Source: Sclerodactyla briareus
Taxonomy: Eukaryota; Echinodermata; Holothuroidea; Dendrochirotida; Sclerodactylidae
NCBI GenBank assembly: GCA_026419785.1
Contig: JAODTK010005574.1
Location: forward strand, 97,251 to 161,250
Length of the DNA: 64,000 bases
Direction of reading: 5' to 3'
Shown here: piece by piece, positions 36,730 through 48,700 of the stretch
Numbering within the stretch: the first letter of the stretch is position 1
How the letters are laid out: every line of letters starts with the position of its first letter
Made by a program: the position numbers and the translations under genes
The notes under the pieces: generated by a model
The model's input: only the letters and a program-made list of their open reading frames with translations
Databases searched by the model: none
Told to the model about the DNA's origin: nothing

Positions 36730-38855
36730 TTTGTAAAGTTTGACAGTGCTGCCATGTCCTGTACATATTTTGTAGTCGATACTATTATTCTTTCTCTCAC
36801 ATTTGGATTGGACATAACTCACAGCACAGCAGAACCATGTATCGCAGGGGATTTTAAAGGACAACTGCAGAATGAATATAAATCAGGCTAATGAATTAGC
36901 GTGAGAGGAGAAAACGATGTGTCATTCCAAACCCAGTTCTTACAACTTCCGTATGGAGTTTTGCTAACACTGCAAACATTCTTTGTTTCATTTCGGAATT
37001 AATACATTAATTTCACTCTTCGAAAAGCATTAAGGATTGCTTGTAGTGGGTTGGTAGGTGTTGAATGGTTACTTTGGTGGCGAAAGACACCAGAACTTCT
37101 GCTAAATGTTGACTTATTCCCAAATGAACAATGACCACAAAAATAATTTCTGAGTTGGTGCTAAGTGTGACATCATGCTTGATTAGCAATTGTGATTCTC
37201 CTCAATTTCTCTTCATTGAAACGCAAACAGTGTTGGCGGGCTAGATTTATATTTGTGGGTTGAATTCCCCCCTTCAAAGAAAAATCTGGGGATCTGACAA
37301 AAGTGGGGGGATGTTTCTAAATTTTTTGAATTTGACTTCAGCCTGCCCATAATGCATTGCCATCGCATTTTTGCGATTGAGATTTTTCAGCAGGGTTATC
37401 AGCAGCCAACCAAGCCCGGTTTTGATGATCAACTGTATGCATGTTTTTTCTCTGCGAATATTGGAAAACAGCACTACAGCAGAAATTCATTGTATGTTTG
37501 CTAAAAAAAAAGTAAATAGGCCTATGACCTTCATCCTACCCACTCCCTTTAAAAAAAATCAGCAACTTCTATGCCCCCCCCCCACCCCATCCCACTCGAT
37601 ACACCCGCTGTGACGTGATTCATGTTTGCAACTGACCCAACAAGTTAGCCTGTTGGTCAGCGCTGGATCATACTTTGGCCCCTCACTCCAAATAGTTCAA
37701 TGTGCCCGGCATATACTGTATCATCACTCATCTCGAGCAAAAAGCCAATCTCCAAAAGTAACCAAACTCTGTGTCCCCACCAAGCAATCTAGCGTGAATC
37801 CCATCATATGTTAAAAATTAGTTTGAATACTTCCAGATTTAGAGGGGCCTGGGCAAATCGTAACCATTCACCAACGCCAGAGTGGCGGCCAGACCCACAC
37901 TGTGGCATAGCTTTGACTAGCCTACAGTGTAATAACACAATATAGTAATAGTATAACCTAGCCACAGATTGTATTGGAAGGCTGAGATGTGAATGACACT
38001 GGGTAAATACTCTGGAATCTTACACCTAGCTGGAAGTAGAGCTAGCAAATTAAAGATATTTGAAGTATTTCTTTTGGACTCGATCAATTATGTCTGCGAT
38101 TCGCAGAACTTTGCAGGAAGTATCGTTAGCCTAATCTAATACAACCGTGATTATTAGGGCCTAATCTATGTGAATATGATATAACACTGTTACATAATCT
38201 GCCAAAAGCAATCTACACTTAGAACTGAAGAAGTTTGAGTGTTACTTGCAGCAAATGGGTTGCTTGGGTAACGGAGTATTGAGCATGGATCTGTTGTAAG
38301 TGCGCGCAGGAACTGAGTCGTCATCAGGTATACCAAGCATCTTTACGGTAGGCATATGACTTCTGTGGTCTTGCTCGTGCAGTTTCCCCAGTAGAATGAA
38401 TGATATAATGTTTTGTGCCATTAATAAGTACTGGGCGTATGTGTGTGGTTTTGTTTGGGTGTATGTAGTGGCCAATCTCCATCACAAAAAAAGACGTGCG
38501 GGAATTTCCCGCCTAAGATCAATTCTCTGTGGGAATCAGGAGAGGAGGACCAGTGCGCGAATCCCGCAATCGAGCACCTTGCGCAAACGAGACTGAAACC
38601 AAACTTTGAAGGCTAATAAAACCCTTCCACATAGGAACATTGCATTAAAATGGGGTTTAGACCTATAGATGTTTTTCATTCTCCACAATATATACTCATG
38701 TGGTATTCAAGTTTGTTAGTTGACCCCTCCCTCCTTCTCGTTTTAGTTAACAGTGATAATGGAATGGCATAGTGACACATAAGTGCTATACTTCAAAGCA
38801 TTACTGGCATGTACTGCCACTCAATTCCCGCCAAATATTCTTGCCATCCTTAGTG
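36730..38855. other. intronic stretch, nothing identified
   Basis: This lies in the 6-kb intron between 36090 and 42132. No exon, RNA gene or repeat family was recognised. A C-rich tract occurs near 37575-37586. Confidence 0.5.
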
Positions 38856-38859
38856 ACCA

Positions 38860-39345
38860 GGGACGGTGCTAGAGTGAGGGTCCAGATCGCAACAACCCCG
38901 CCCTTCCCCTCCCATTTGACAACCCGAATTAGGGAACAGCAGACCCTGTCAGGGAGCAAATGAAGAATCGTCCGCGGGGAGCACAGCACAAAGAAATAAA
39001 GAAGAAGAAAAACAAAGAAAAGTAAGAGACAAACTGAAAAATGTTGTGGCAAGTGTTCCACTGACTATTGGCTACGCCACTAGGGTGAGGGACACTTGCT
39101 GCATGTCACCCATCTGGAAACTTGCCCCTCCCCCCCAGGGAAGAACATGCGCCGTCCTGCAAGTAAATAGCCGGCCAGTTGGTACAATTGCTAATTCGGC
39201 GCTGATGGAACCATCGAAGGGGCTGCGTAGTACACAGAAATCGCTCACTGATCGATTCCCTGTGGTGGCACTTGTGTTTTCCTATGTTTTCAGTTCTGGG
39301 TACTGCGCAGAGGGGCCTGTGCTGTGGAATAGTGGATGGCTGGTT
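38860..39345 (-). repeat. dispersed repeat, copy 2, with hAT-like terminus
   Basis: This is the inverse counterpart of 22640-23260 (shared words listed there). CAGGGACGGTGCTAGAG near 38868 looks like a hAT-type end. GGCTACGCCACTAG near 39069-39082 looks like a second terminus inside the copy, so one element may be nested in another. No target duplication was confirmed. Confidence 0.55.
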
Positions 39346-39596
39346 TGAGTGGGGCAGTAATAGGGGGGGGGGCACTACCAAGTATGTCCATTTTCAGCCC
39401 AAATAGCAGTGCTGGGTCGAATCATCTCAATCCGAGTCCGAGTGGTCACCAGCCGTTCGAGTCCGAGTCACTGGCTTCCGAGTCGAGGTCCGAGTCACAG
39501 TGTCCGAGTCCTCAAGTCCTTATGCAAATGTGACCTGTAGAGTTTTTATGATCAAACCAAGTATGCTGGTGTGAGCTATAGTTAATCGCATGGTTC

Positions 39597-39598
39597 AC

Positions 39599-39633
<35 letters not shown>

Positions 39634-39666
39634 GTCGTCTGTCTGTCTGTCTGTCGTCTGTCTGTC
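39597..39666 (+). repeat. (TCTA)n(TGTC)n compound microsatellite
   Basis: About nine TCTA/ATCT units pass directly into TGTC units with two GTCGTCTG interruptions. Confidence 0.9.
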
Positions 39667-39689
39667 AACAATGACTATTTGGCCCCAAC

Positions 39690-40535
39690 CGGTCATAGTG
39701 ATGGATTGTCGACCCAAACTTGGACACAATGTTTAGTGACCCATGGACCTAACAAAATTGTTAGTGCACAGTGCTGGATGTTCGTATAATGATGGTCTAA
39801 CAGCCGTACCTTCGGGGTGTTCAGGAAATTTTGGTCCAAGGTACCCACTTGGGCCCGAGGGCCCATTTTATGGAATTTCACACAATAGTAATTTAAATGC
39901 ATCTCCTCCAAAAGATCAATTATGCTTCAAGTTACAATGTGATGACCTTGAGTGAGGGCATATGGGGGGTTCAGGGAATTTGGGTTCAAGGCCCAGTTTG
40001 GGCCCAGAGCCCATGTATGGAAATATTGCAAAATTGTATCTCTTACCAAATTTTGTCTGCACAGTGCTGATGTTCAGTCATTAATGATGGTTAATAGCAG
40101 CCCTTCAGGGTGCCCAGGGATTTAGGTCCCAGGCAGTGGGGGCCCTGGGGACAGTTCATGTGGAATTATGCAAATGCTTCTCCTCTTACGAATATCAGTG
40201 CACAGTGCGAACATTCGGTTATAGTGATGGTCTAACAGCCGTTAACCTTTGGGGGTTCAGGATTTTATCATACTTGGGCACTTGGGGCCAATTTCATGAA
40301 ATTTCAAACAAGGGTATTGAAAAATGCATCTTCTCCCACAAGCTTCAATTGATTTTCTCAGTTACATGTACCGGTCATTGTGTAGAGAGGCCATTGCAGG
40401 TCTTGGGGAATTTTGAAGCCCTAGGGCCCCAAATATGAATACTGCAAAAATCTTGTATCTCCACAAATCCTGTTGCACAGTGCTGATGTGCAGTCCATAA
40501 TGATGGGCTAATAGCTGCACCTTTGGTGGTCAGGG
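39690..40535 (+). repeat. ~142-bp tandem array A
   Basis: The motif ATAATGATGGTCTAA.AGC followed by a GGGTGTTCAGG-like word recurs near 39779, 40071, 40212 and 40487, with weaker copies near 39930 and 40365, giving a period of about 142 bp and roughly six units. Each unit also has a TTGGGCCC.AGGGCCCAT block and an AAATGCATCTCCTC block. It is non-coding and intronic. Confidence 0.7.
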
Positions 40536-42131
40536 ATATAGGATCCAAGGCCAGGATCACTGTGGGCCCTATGCCCATGTGGAATATTTATTGACTGTTT
40601 TGGGCCATGCATGGTCAAAAGCTGTAAAGGGGCACACAGGCCATGTGTTTGAAACTGCCTACTTGGCCTCATGATCTTGAAATTGGTTCACATAATTGGA
40701 CATTTGTCTTGGTACATTCGTGTGTTTGAGCTACAGCATCATTGGTGCTCTAGTTTCACACATTCAAGGCATAACCTAACAAACGCTATATTGTTCTATA
40801 TACCAGGCAGTGGTTTAAATGCAGTGGCTACTGATAACAATGTACTGAAATAACAAAAACTTCACATAGAGACTGGGGCTAGTCTTTTTATCAAGTGGAC
40901 CCATCCCTCAGCTCCCTGTGCATCATTCTTAGAATTCACATAATTATCTATGCATTATCTCACTATTCAATATCTAAGCCACAATGAGCTTGAGGCTATC
41001 GATCAAAAGATATCGAATGTGTTACTGCAAATGTTCGTGGGGGCAGAAGCAATTGCCCCCCCCTTACCCCCCCGAACAATCACAAAGAATTACCCGCCTG
41101 CGGGATACTTCCGCCCTGATCTATCCTAATACAATGGCCACAGTGAAATGAGAACTAGGCTATAAATCTTCCCCAAAACAGATTTGAGTATTTCCAGGGT
41201 GATGTTGATGTTCGTGTTAGGTTTCCTTATAACAGGTTAATGTTTGTAACGTTCGTTAGTAGTATCACATTTATTTGATTTGTTCCACAACCTTTCTGGT
41301 TATATTTCATCCATGCTGATTTATAATGCGAACAATTTCTTTGTGTATACTAGTAAACTTTTCGGCACAATGTATAGTTTTTTTTTGTCGCATGTACCTG
41401 TTATATCATGATTGATTATGATGACCAGTAAAACTTGCGAGCGTGTGAGAATGATGTAATTTCCTCCCGATTTAGACATCGGGCAGTTGGAAGTACGTGG
41501 GAAAAGTTTACGCTACTTTCTGTCATGGAGTTGTGCGTGTTATTTTGGTTGTCTGGACGATCGTAAAATCAAGGTCTGTAATTGGAAAAATAGAGGACTC
41601 GGACATAGTCCCCTGAGTCTTTTGGTCCGAGTCATTGAACCTCGAGTCTGAGTCCTTGAAAATAGGGACTCGGACTCGAGTCCGAGTCACAACTGGAGTC
41701 CTCCTGCACTGCAATACAGCTATGTTGACTGCTTTGGCATCTTGCGGAGATATATGCGATTCAGTCATCCTTGTTGGTTGGGCTTTTCAATGCCAAGGGG
41801 GCTGCCACTTCAAATGATCCACCACGCCAACAGCTCTCAACTGGAAAAGGTAAAATGCAATGGAATGAAACGTTATTGATTAGTTTTACTAAACAAGAAT
41901 ATGTATGAAATGATACGCATGCTCAAGACGCGCCCCACTGCATCAGCAAAATGGATACAAACTTAAATATGAATGACCCATTCAATGTGATCAGGGTACA
42001 AAGTTTTGATTGCTTGTTAAGTCAAAGAAGACCATAACTTTGACCTCTGATGTTGTCCCATTAGTTTTTGTACTCTTAGGCAAGTTACCCTGTGTATTAT
42101 TACATAGATATGCTTGTTTACTTTCTTTCAG

Positions 42132-42205
42132 AATCCACACCATCATCTTGATTGTGCTTTCCACTGCTCTTTGGTCTTTTCGTCTGTGCAATAGGCTGCG
42201 ATCAG
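42132..42205 (+). CDS. coding exon, second membrane segment
   Basis: A classic acceptor (TTTACTTTCTTTCAG) and a GTAGGA donor bound 74 nt. In the phase set by the exon at 36090 it reads IHTIILIVLSTALWSFRLCN followed by RLRS. IIILIVLSTALWSF-like hydrophobicity followed by an Arg-rich edge is a good transmembrane helix with a positive cytosolic side. One base (G) is left over; the next exon begins AA, completing a Glu codon. Confidence 0.7.
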
Positions 42206-42869
42206 GTAGGAGCTTACTGGTATTTTTTGGGGTGGGGGTGGGAGGGGGTGGTCCTCTACTGTATATGAAACATCTCAAGTTGGTTATCTAAGGCCAAATT
42301 GCATACTTTGATGTATGTGCCTTATGGAGTCATCAAGGGTTGGCAGTGTATAGTCCACTTCCCCATAATGATTTTCAGAAGACAATGATTGTGTACAAAT
42401 GCCTGTATGTGTGAGTGTGCATTTGTGTGTGTTTGTCATACTTTCTGTAAGCAGAGTTGTGTGAGACAGTAAGACCAATTTTGATGGATTTTGGTAGTCG
42501 TATCGGTTGTTAGGCAAACACGGTATGATAGGTCTGAGAGACACTATTACCCCTATTTATGTATTTCTGATTTGAGCTCGTCAGCAGGTTTTACGGGACA
42601 AACTGTATGAGCTATGGTGGTGGCGTATGGTGCATAACCTGTAACTGTAACCAGTACCCAATTAGATACCCAAATTGTAAGATTTGCTTGAAAATTGGTG
42701 AATATGTCCACTTTATATTTTAAAGTGTGTTAGGGTTACCAGAGTGATGGGAGTGGATTTTCTTCTGAGGCAGGAAAAAAAAATGAGCTGAGACTTTTGG
42801 TCAATCGAGAGGGTCATTATTTTCTTTGTATTTCCTCCGAGTTGTACGGTTTTTTTTTTGTCTGGGGGC

Positions 42870-43135
42870 TTCCCTTTGATTCCTTGGAGGGATCTATGCA
42901 GTCATGAAAATGTGTATGGTGTGTGTAGTAGCGCCTAGCATGTTAACTTGACCCCACTTGGTATATGGGTTTCCATGAGAGTACATGATCCCTATTGGGT
43001 TGTGGGTAAGGTCAAAGGTCATCTGAGGTAAGAGAGGCAAAGTTTGAAAATTCTTGTTAACACGATGAGTCCAGATGCCTGGTCCGATCAGGTTTAAATT
43101 TGGATGCATCGTTAGGGGGGTACAGGAACCCTATT
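42870..43135 (+). repeat. TTGACCCCAC...GTTGTGGGT dispersed repeat, copy 1
   Basis: The order GCAGTCATGA, GTGTGTG, ACTTGACCCCACTTGGTAT, CCCTATTGGGTTGTGGGTAA, GGTCAAAGGTCAT, TTGTTAACACGATGAGTCC and GGGGGGTACAGGAACCCTAT is seen. The same order recurs at 44060, 52300 and 60030. It is a dispersed repeat, probably with very high genomic copy number, and is intronic here. Confidence 0.65.
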
Positions 43136-44059
43136 GTTTCTAGCGCAGATCAGCGGTAAATGTGGAAAAAAAAGGGGAAAACGTGTGAAATTGCTAATTT
43201 GGCAAATTGCAACTGCGGTTGACATGATAGTTGATAATGTCGGGATCAGTCAAGGAATTACTAGCCTTTTGGCTTTATGTTCTCCATTGTCAAAACAGCC
43301 ACAGTAGTGAGAAGCAGTACATGTACCACAATAAGAAGCGGCTTATCGAAGGACTGACTCACAATAAATCAAGAGCCAATATTTTAAGAATGATGTTGGC
43401 GGGTCTCGGACCATCTCACTCGTTCTCTTTGCCGTCCAGATGTCATCCATCTTTGACGATGGAGAAGAGCGGTCGAGCAGATTAGATCGAGCAGTTCCAC
43501 GGAGAAGCCCCTGAATTCATCATGCAATTGCTGAGAGAAGGTCCTTTGGTGGAGGGTGGTATTCAGCTGAATGGGTTCCTGCCAACCGATGAGACCTTCT
43601 GGATGCCAGTGCGGTGGCAGATGTTTTTCTATTCCAACATTGCAGACAATTGGTCCGATCCGATGTTTTGTGATTTGATTTGAGTGCCATTGATTACTGT
43701 TGCAATTGTGAACTCCAACTTCTAATACTTCTTCCATACAGTTGTTTTACAGTATATAGTGCTCTGTTGGGGGTCTGTGGACCCTGGCTGTTCCATCCTT
43801 CCCCCCGTTACTTGTGAATATGTGTCACGTTGTAATCCCCTTCTCTCCCCAATATTCCACTTTCCCTACATCAGACTAAATACTCTTGTATATAGCTAGG
43901 GTTAAAATAGCAGTACTCTGGTATGTGAGCTTGTAGCGCTGCCACCCCCCCTCTTCAGGCTGCTTATAGTGTGATGTACAATTACCCAAAAATGGAGATG
44001 CATAGATTGATCTTACATATGGGCATTTGATGCACTGACGTTAGCTGCCAGGAATTTTT

Positions 44060-44345
44060 TTAGATTCCTTGACCAAGTCGAGGGAATATAGGAAGTCTTG
44101 TCAGTATTTGTGTGTATGCATGCATGTGTGTGGGTGTACACTTGGCTTGTACACATGATAGCTTGACCCCACCTAGGTATGTGTGTTTCCCATAATAAGG
44201 TTGGTCCAGACCCTAATGGTGTGTGTATTGGGTTAGGTGAAGGTCATCGGGTCACTCGGACAACGACTTGGTATCCTTATAAACCACAGATGATCAATCT
44301 CTGAAATTTGATGTGCAACTTTATGGGGAGTACAAAAACCCTCTT
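44060..44345 (+). repeat. TTGACCCCAC dispersed repeat, copy 2
   Basis: Matches include TTGACCAAGTCGAGGGAATA, a GTGTGTATGCATG run, AGCTTGACCCCACCTAGGTA, TGTATTGGGTTAGGTGAAGG, and TATGGGGAGTACAAAAACCC. A further partial unit (GTCAGGTCAGCGGTTTCAAG, TATGGGTAGTACAAGGCAG) follows to 44592, where the 2.29-kb element begins. Confidence 0.6.
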
Positions 44346-44592
44346 TTTTTCAAGTAAATCAATGCGTTAGACAATTTCAGCTTGTAAAACATAACTAAAT
44401 TACACCTGAATGAATGGAGCCAGATTAGTTATATCCCTTGATGAGCACATTAAATCTATTGTTTGAGGGTCAGGTCAGCGGTTTCAAGTCACTAGATGTC
44501 AGGTTGAAATCCCTTGTAACATTGGTAAAGTCAAGACTCCTTGGTCCGCAGCCTGAAATTTGGTGTGTAACCTTAGTATGGGTAGTACAAGG

Positions 44593-46883
44593 CAGTGCTC
44601 GAAAAATCCTATGCGCCGGTAGCCCGGGGCCCTGGGCTACTGGATTTCAGTTGCGGAATGCCCATCAGGCTACTGCAATCTGTAGTATGTAAATTAAAAG
44701 TACAGTATTACGGAGCCCATATTATATAGCCAACAGCCCTACACATAATCAAACAGCACAATCAAATCAACAATACAATTTCGGTCACCCATATGCGTAC
44801 AAGTGTCAGATATATTACACTTTTCTCCAAATATCGGATTGACCGTCGAAAAGTTTAAAATGAAATTACAATGAATCATCTCAACAATAATAGCGCGATT
44901 CGTCTTACACACTAATTTGCCGCGGTAATATAAGGCCATTCAACGGCCGCCTCCATCCGTGGCAGCACGAAATTCAATAATTTAACTAACAGTAAAAAAA
45001 TCACTCCAGAAGGTGAATGCACATAAAATTAAGATATTTTGAGAGAAAACATTCTGGCTCCCCAAACATATAGTTTGTGTGGTTGTTCTATCACCAAATT
45101 GCCTCCTATCGTAGTTTGAACAAAATTTCAATAAAAATTAAACCAAAATTCTGAGCCTCGGTTCCGGCTACGTACAGAATGAAACCTGTTAGCTAGTCAG
45201 AGAGTCGACGGTCAGGCCAAGCCTTGTGTGTATGTCTGTACGCAGAATCATAATTTAACTAACACTGTTCACTCTGCACGTGTGTGGGCCGCGCGAGGGG
45301 CTATCGTTGTGTAATTGAGTGTGTGTATTTTGTCTTACTGGAGAAATGGCACAAATATTAACTGCCACTTTTAATACGCCGATATTTCTGAAGATGAGTC
45401 TGCCAAAGTTGGGGTTGCGCGGTATACGGGTATTGTTATTAGTACCGGTACTCGCAGCACCGGTACTGGCTAAAATTACTGGTACTGGCTACCAAACACC
45501 AGTACTAAATAAAATTATGTATTTTTCGCCGATCCAAGCCGCCGCCCCGCGTACTCGCAAGCTCAATCCAGCCACCGTTTGAAAATTGGATAAACTGCCC
45601 CAACGTGTGTGGCGAGCTGTGTACTTGCATTGTTTGCCGAATATCCCAGCCGCCGCGACATCACAGCTTTATGGTAATTACGCCAATAATAAAAACTGCA
45701 TGCAAAGCTATATGTTGCTTGCCTTACTCGCCCAATGCTGTTGCACTACACAGCCCTGTTTGGAACACATGGTTATTACCTACTTAATGTTCACTAGCAT
45801 TCTGACAAGGCATTCACACTGATAATGTACAGTGTGTTACACAACTACCAAGTCGGCCACTCCTATTGACTTGTACAGGCCGCCGACAGCAAACCTTTTT
45901 ATCGCACACAATTGACATCTATGGGAGTTTCTAACTGACTCTATGATTAAGGACTGGAATTATTAGCGATCGTTTCACCTCACTCTCTCCACCATCGATC
46001 CGCGATACTGCAATGCAATTCGCGTGGGCCTACAACTCTATGAATGAATCAGTGTGATTAATTGGGCAATTGATGGCCAAAAATAATTATACCTCAAGGT
46101 TCAGCGCAATTTGTTGGCTCTTTAGGCTAAACTATCACTGTGCCTTCTCTCATTTTCTAGCTGGAAATAATCAGTTACGTTTGGCGCTACGGCAATTGAC
46201 TAGCGACCTGTTTTGTGCAGGGCCGGCCGCTGGGCGTACATATTTACGTATGGAAGAATGTAGCACATGTAATTCTGCCTCGTAACAGCATGACATGTGG
46301 TCACATGCATGTGCGGTTTGCCATACCTACGTTGTCATAAATTCTTTTCAACTATCGATACAAAACGAGAAATACAACCATTTATATACAAAATATATTT
46401 AAAAAATCTTAAAAACAGGATGTATAAAAGAAGGGCATTGGGAAAATAGAAGTCCCATACAGTGAGCTGCAAGTACGCTAGCATTATTTTAGGCAAGCGC
46501 GAATACCGTAGTACCACGTCACCGTACCTGTGGCCAGGGGCAATCGGTATCCCGTTCCAAAAAATATATTAGGTTACCGTGCAACCCTAGCCAAAGTTAT
46601 TCTCATGAGGCAGGAAACGTGGCAGAGATGATGGGGAGGGATATGAGGAGATAGCATTGGTGGAATTAGCAACAGCAGAGGCAGATCCCAGCAAATCGCA
46701 AGTGCAATATGAGGTGGGTAAGGGAATGATCGAGAGTTCAGTTCAGGTTTTTTTTTTTTTGCATGAGAGTAACATTTCAAACACCGGTGAATCATGGACA
46801 CCCAGACGGCCCTTTCGGGCTACCAGATTCAGCCACTTGGGAGCCCGAAGGCCACTGAATTTCAAAATATTTTTCGAGCACTG
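44593..46883. mobile_element. 2.29-kb hAT-type element, CAGTGCTCGAAAAAT ends
   Basis: Both ends begin with the identical 15-mer CAGTGCTCGAAAAAT in inverted orientation. Subterminal blocks GGTAGCCCGGGGCCCTGGGC (left) and GGTAGCCCGAAAGGGCC (right, other strand) are also related. The left flank is GTACAAGG (44585-44592). The right flank is GACAAGG, the same 8-mer with one base missing. An 8-bp duplication and a CAGTG end indicate hAT. A patch of ACCGGTACT-like repeats lies at 45440-45515. No transposase frame was recognised, so the copy looks non-autonomous. It sits in the 10-kb intron before the exon at 52234. Confidence 0.75.
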
Positions 46884-46969
46884 GACAAGGACCCTCTGGT
46901 CCAACAGCTCAAACCAGCTATGCTGGTCGAAGATATTGTGACCCGCCATTGTCAGGCCTGTCCGTTCGT

Positions 46970-47600
46970 CAGCCTGTCTGTCTGTCTCCTACAGATTAGT
47001 TTGGGGTACAATCAGACTCGGTGCAGTGTACACCGAGTATTGTACGTCGCCTCCAGGGTGTTTAGGAATTTGAAAATATCACTTAAGGGCATTTGAGCTA
47101 TTATGTACAAAAACTGCATAAAAATAGGCAAAAATGCCTTCTCCTACAGAATAGGCTGGATAACCATCATACTTGGTCACTGTTAACATGGACTAGTGGT
47201 ACCTGCAGGGTGTTCAGGGATTCAAAGTTAGTGGTCATTAAAGGGGCCATTATGCATTTGGTGCCAAAAAAAAGTACAAAAAATTGCAAAATGCTTCTCC
47301 TCCTATAGATTAGGCCGGAATACCATCATACCCAGTCAGTGTGATCATGGACTAGAGGAAGCATAATTTGTAAGTTATGTTCCCACACTTTGAAATTGAT
47401 TACCATAAATACTCGGTCAGTGTCATCATGGACAAGTGCCACCTACAGAGTATTCAGGATTTAGGAATCAATGGACATTAAGGGGCTATGAGTCAGGCAT
47501 GTAGAAATTCGGGAAATCCTCCCCACAAAGGAGGTTGGATTACATAACTTGGTCAGTGTAATTATGGCGGAAAAGTGGTACGTTTCGTCCTACTAAAGGT
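46970..47600 (+). repeat. ~130-160-bp tandem array B
   Basis: Units carry ACCATCATAC.TGGTCA.TGT.A.CATGGACTAGTGG, CAGGGTGTTCAGGGATT, GGTCATTAAAGGGGCCAT and AAAATGC.TTCTCCT blocks. They recur near 47008, 47165, 47324, 47403 and 47536. The unit style resembles array A at 39690 and the array at 61590. Confidence 0.65.
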
Positions 47601-47954
47601 TGACTTGAACGGGGCGTTTATTGACAGATGAGTCATCTTCGTTCCCTAGAAAAGTCATGGAAGGGACATAACAAGCTATTTTGTGATGGACATAGTGAGC
47701 TATTATGAGAAAAAAATGCAAAAGGCATCCGTACAATAAAAAAAAAATTCAACAAATATTACATAGGTATGTTCCGAAAATTGGGGTCAGCAATCATCAA
47801 GGATTTTCTTACCCAAATGGTATTTTGAGGAGTCATAATGCTTCTCTGGAGAATATTAAACTTGGATGATCATAACATGTGCTGATTGTCATCGGTGACC
47901 AATAGTACATTAACTGGGGTGGATGGGTGTGAAAGAAAGTTTGGGGTGTCATTT

Positions 47955-48096
47955 CAGTCACAAAAGGTTATTTTATTTCCAGTGAAATAATTACCTTTGT
48001 GTGATTTGAGCTACAGCACCATTGCAGTCACAAAAGGTTATTTTATTTCCAGTGAAATAATTACCTTTGTGTGATTTGAGTACCGCACCATTGGTG
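47955..48096 (+). repeat. 70-bp tandem duplication containing a palindrome
   Basis: CAGTCACAAAAGGTTATTTT opens the unit at 47955 and again at 48025. The two copies are nearly identical over 70 bp. Each contains AAAGGT.ATT..ATTTC facing GAAATAATTACCTTT, a hairpin. The unit ends in TTTGAGCTACAGCACCATTG, which is also found at 40717-40748, where GGTGCTCTAG follows directly. Confidence 0.75.
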
Positions 48097-48329
48097 CTCT
48101 CGTGTCTGTAGATCTGGGGAATTTTGGTGGAAGATGGATTTGATTCCTTTGTTAAAATAAACATTGATAGGAGTTTTTGGGTTATGCCTTCTTGTCTGGA
48201 CTGGTAAACTTGCTTGAGCCAGACCTTAGGTGGCCTTCGACCTGCTCCCAACCCATAAGATGATTAATCCAGTTGGTTAAGTAACAAACTCTCTACATCA
48301 TTTCAGTACAAGTTATCATGCTCCCAAAC

Positions 48330-48700
48330 TTTCCACAAACCTGACCTCTGTGACCTTTAGTGACTTGGGATCTCACTTCAAAAACCATTGGATCATCTAC
48401 ATAAGTCAACCTCATGCCCATATATGAGCTCTTCACTCATCGTTGCTGTTCTATACTCACATGGTTTCTTAGACTCTGACCTCTGTGACCTCGAGTGCCC
48501 TAAGACCGACCCCAAACCTGTAGGAATCCTCTACTCCAAATGGCGATCCCCTCATGCCAAGTAAAGAACACTCTACAATGTTTCCATGCACAGTTATCAT
48601 GCTTGTATGGGTTTCCTGACATTGACCTTCTTTGACCTTGGGTAACCTCAAAACATGACAAAACAACAGGCTTCTTCCTCTTTATGAACTGTAACCTACA
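48330..48700 (+). repeat. TGACCTCTGTGACCT-type dispersed repeat
   Basis: CTGACCTCTGTGACCTTTAG (48342) recurs as CTGACCTCTGTGACCTCGAG (48477) and as TTGACCTTCTTTGACCTTGG (48623). Intervening shared words are CAGTTATCATGCT and ACAACAGGCTTCTTC-like endings. It is related in style to the repeat at 25.0-25.8 kb. Confidence 0.55.

Larger units (their letters stand above)
39407..41711. mobile_element. candidate 2.3-kb hAT-like element with CCGAGTCC-rich ends
   Basis: The left end reads CAGTGCTGGGTCGAATC followed by a cluster of CCGAGTCCGAGT units (39430-39515). The right end on the other strand reads CAGTGCAGGAGGACTCC followed by GACTCGGACTCGAGTCCG. The 8-bp flanks CCAAATAG and CAATACAG match at only 5 of 8 positions, so target duplication is unproven. 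The interior holds a microsatellite, a ~142-bp tandem array and no transposase frame. It sits in the gene's intron before the exon at 42132. Confidence 0.45.

Noticed and set aside
43384-43737. 117-residue - strand frame, open also on + strand
   Set aside because: No motif was recognised, no splice borders, and it is within chance length; kept only as non-coding intron.
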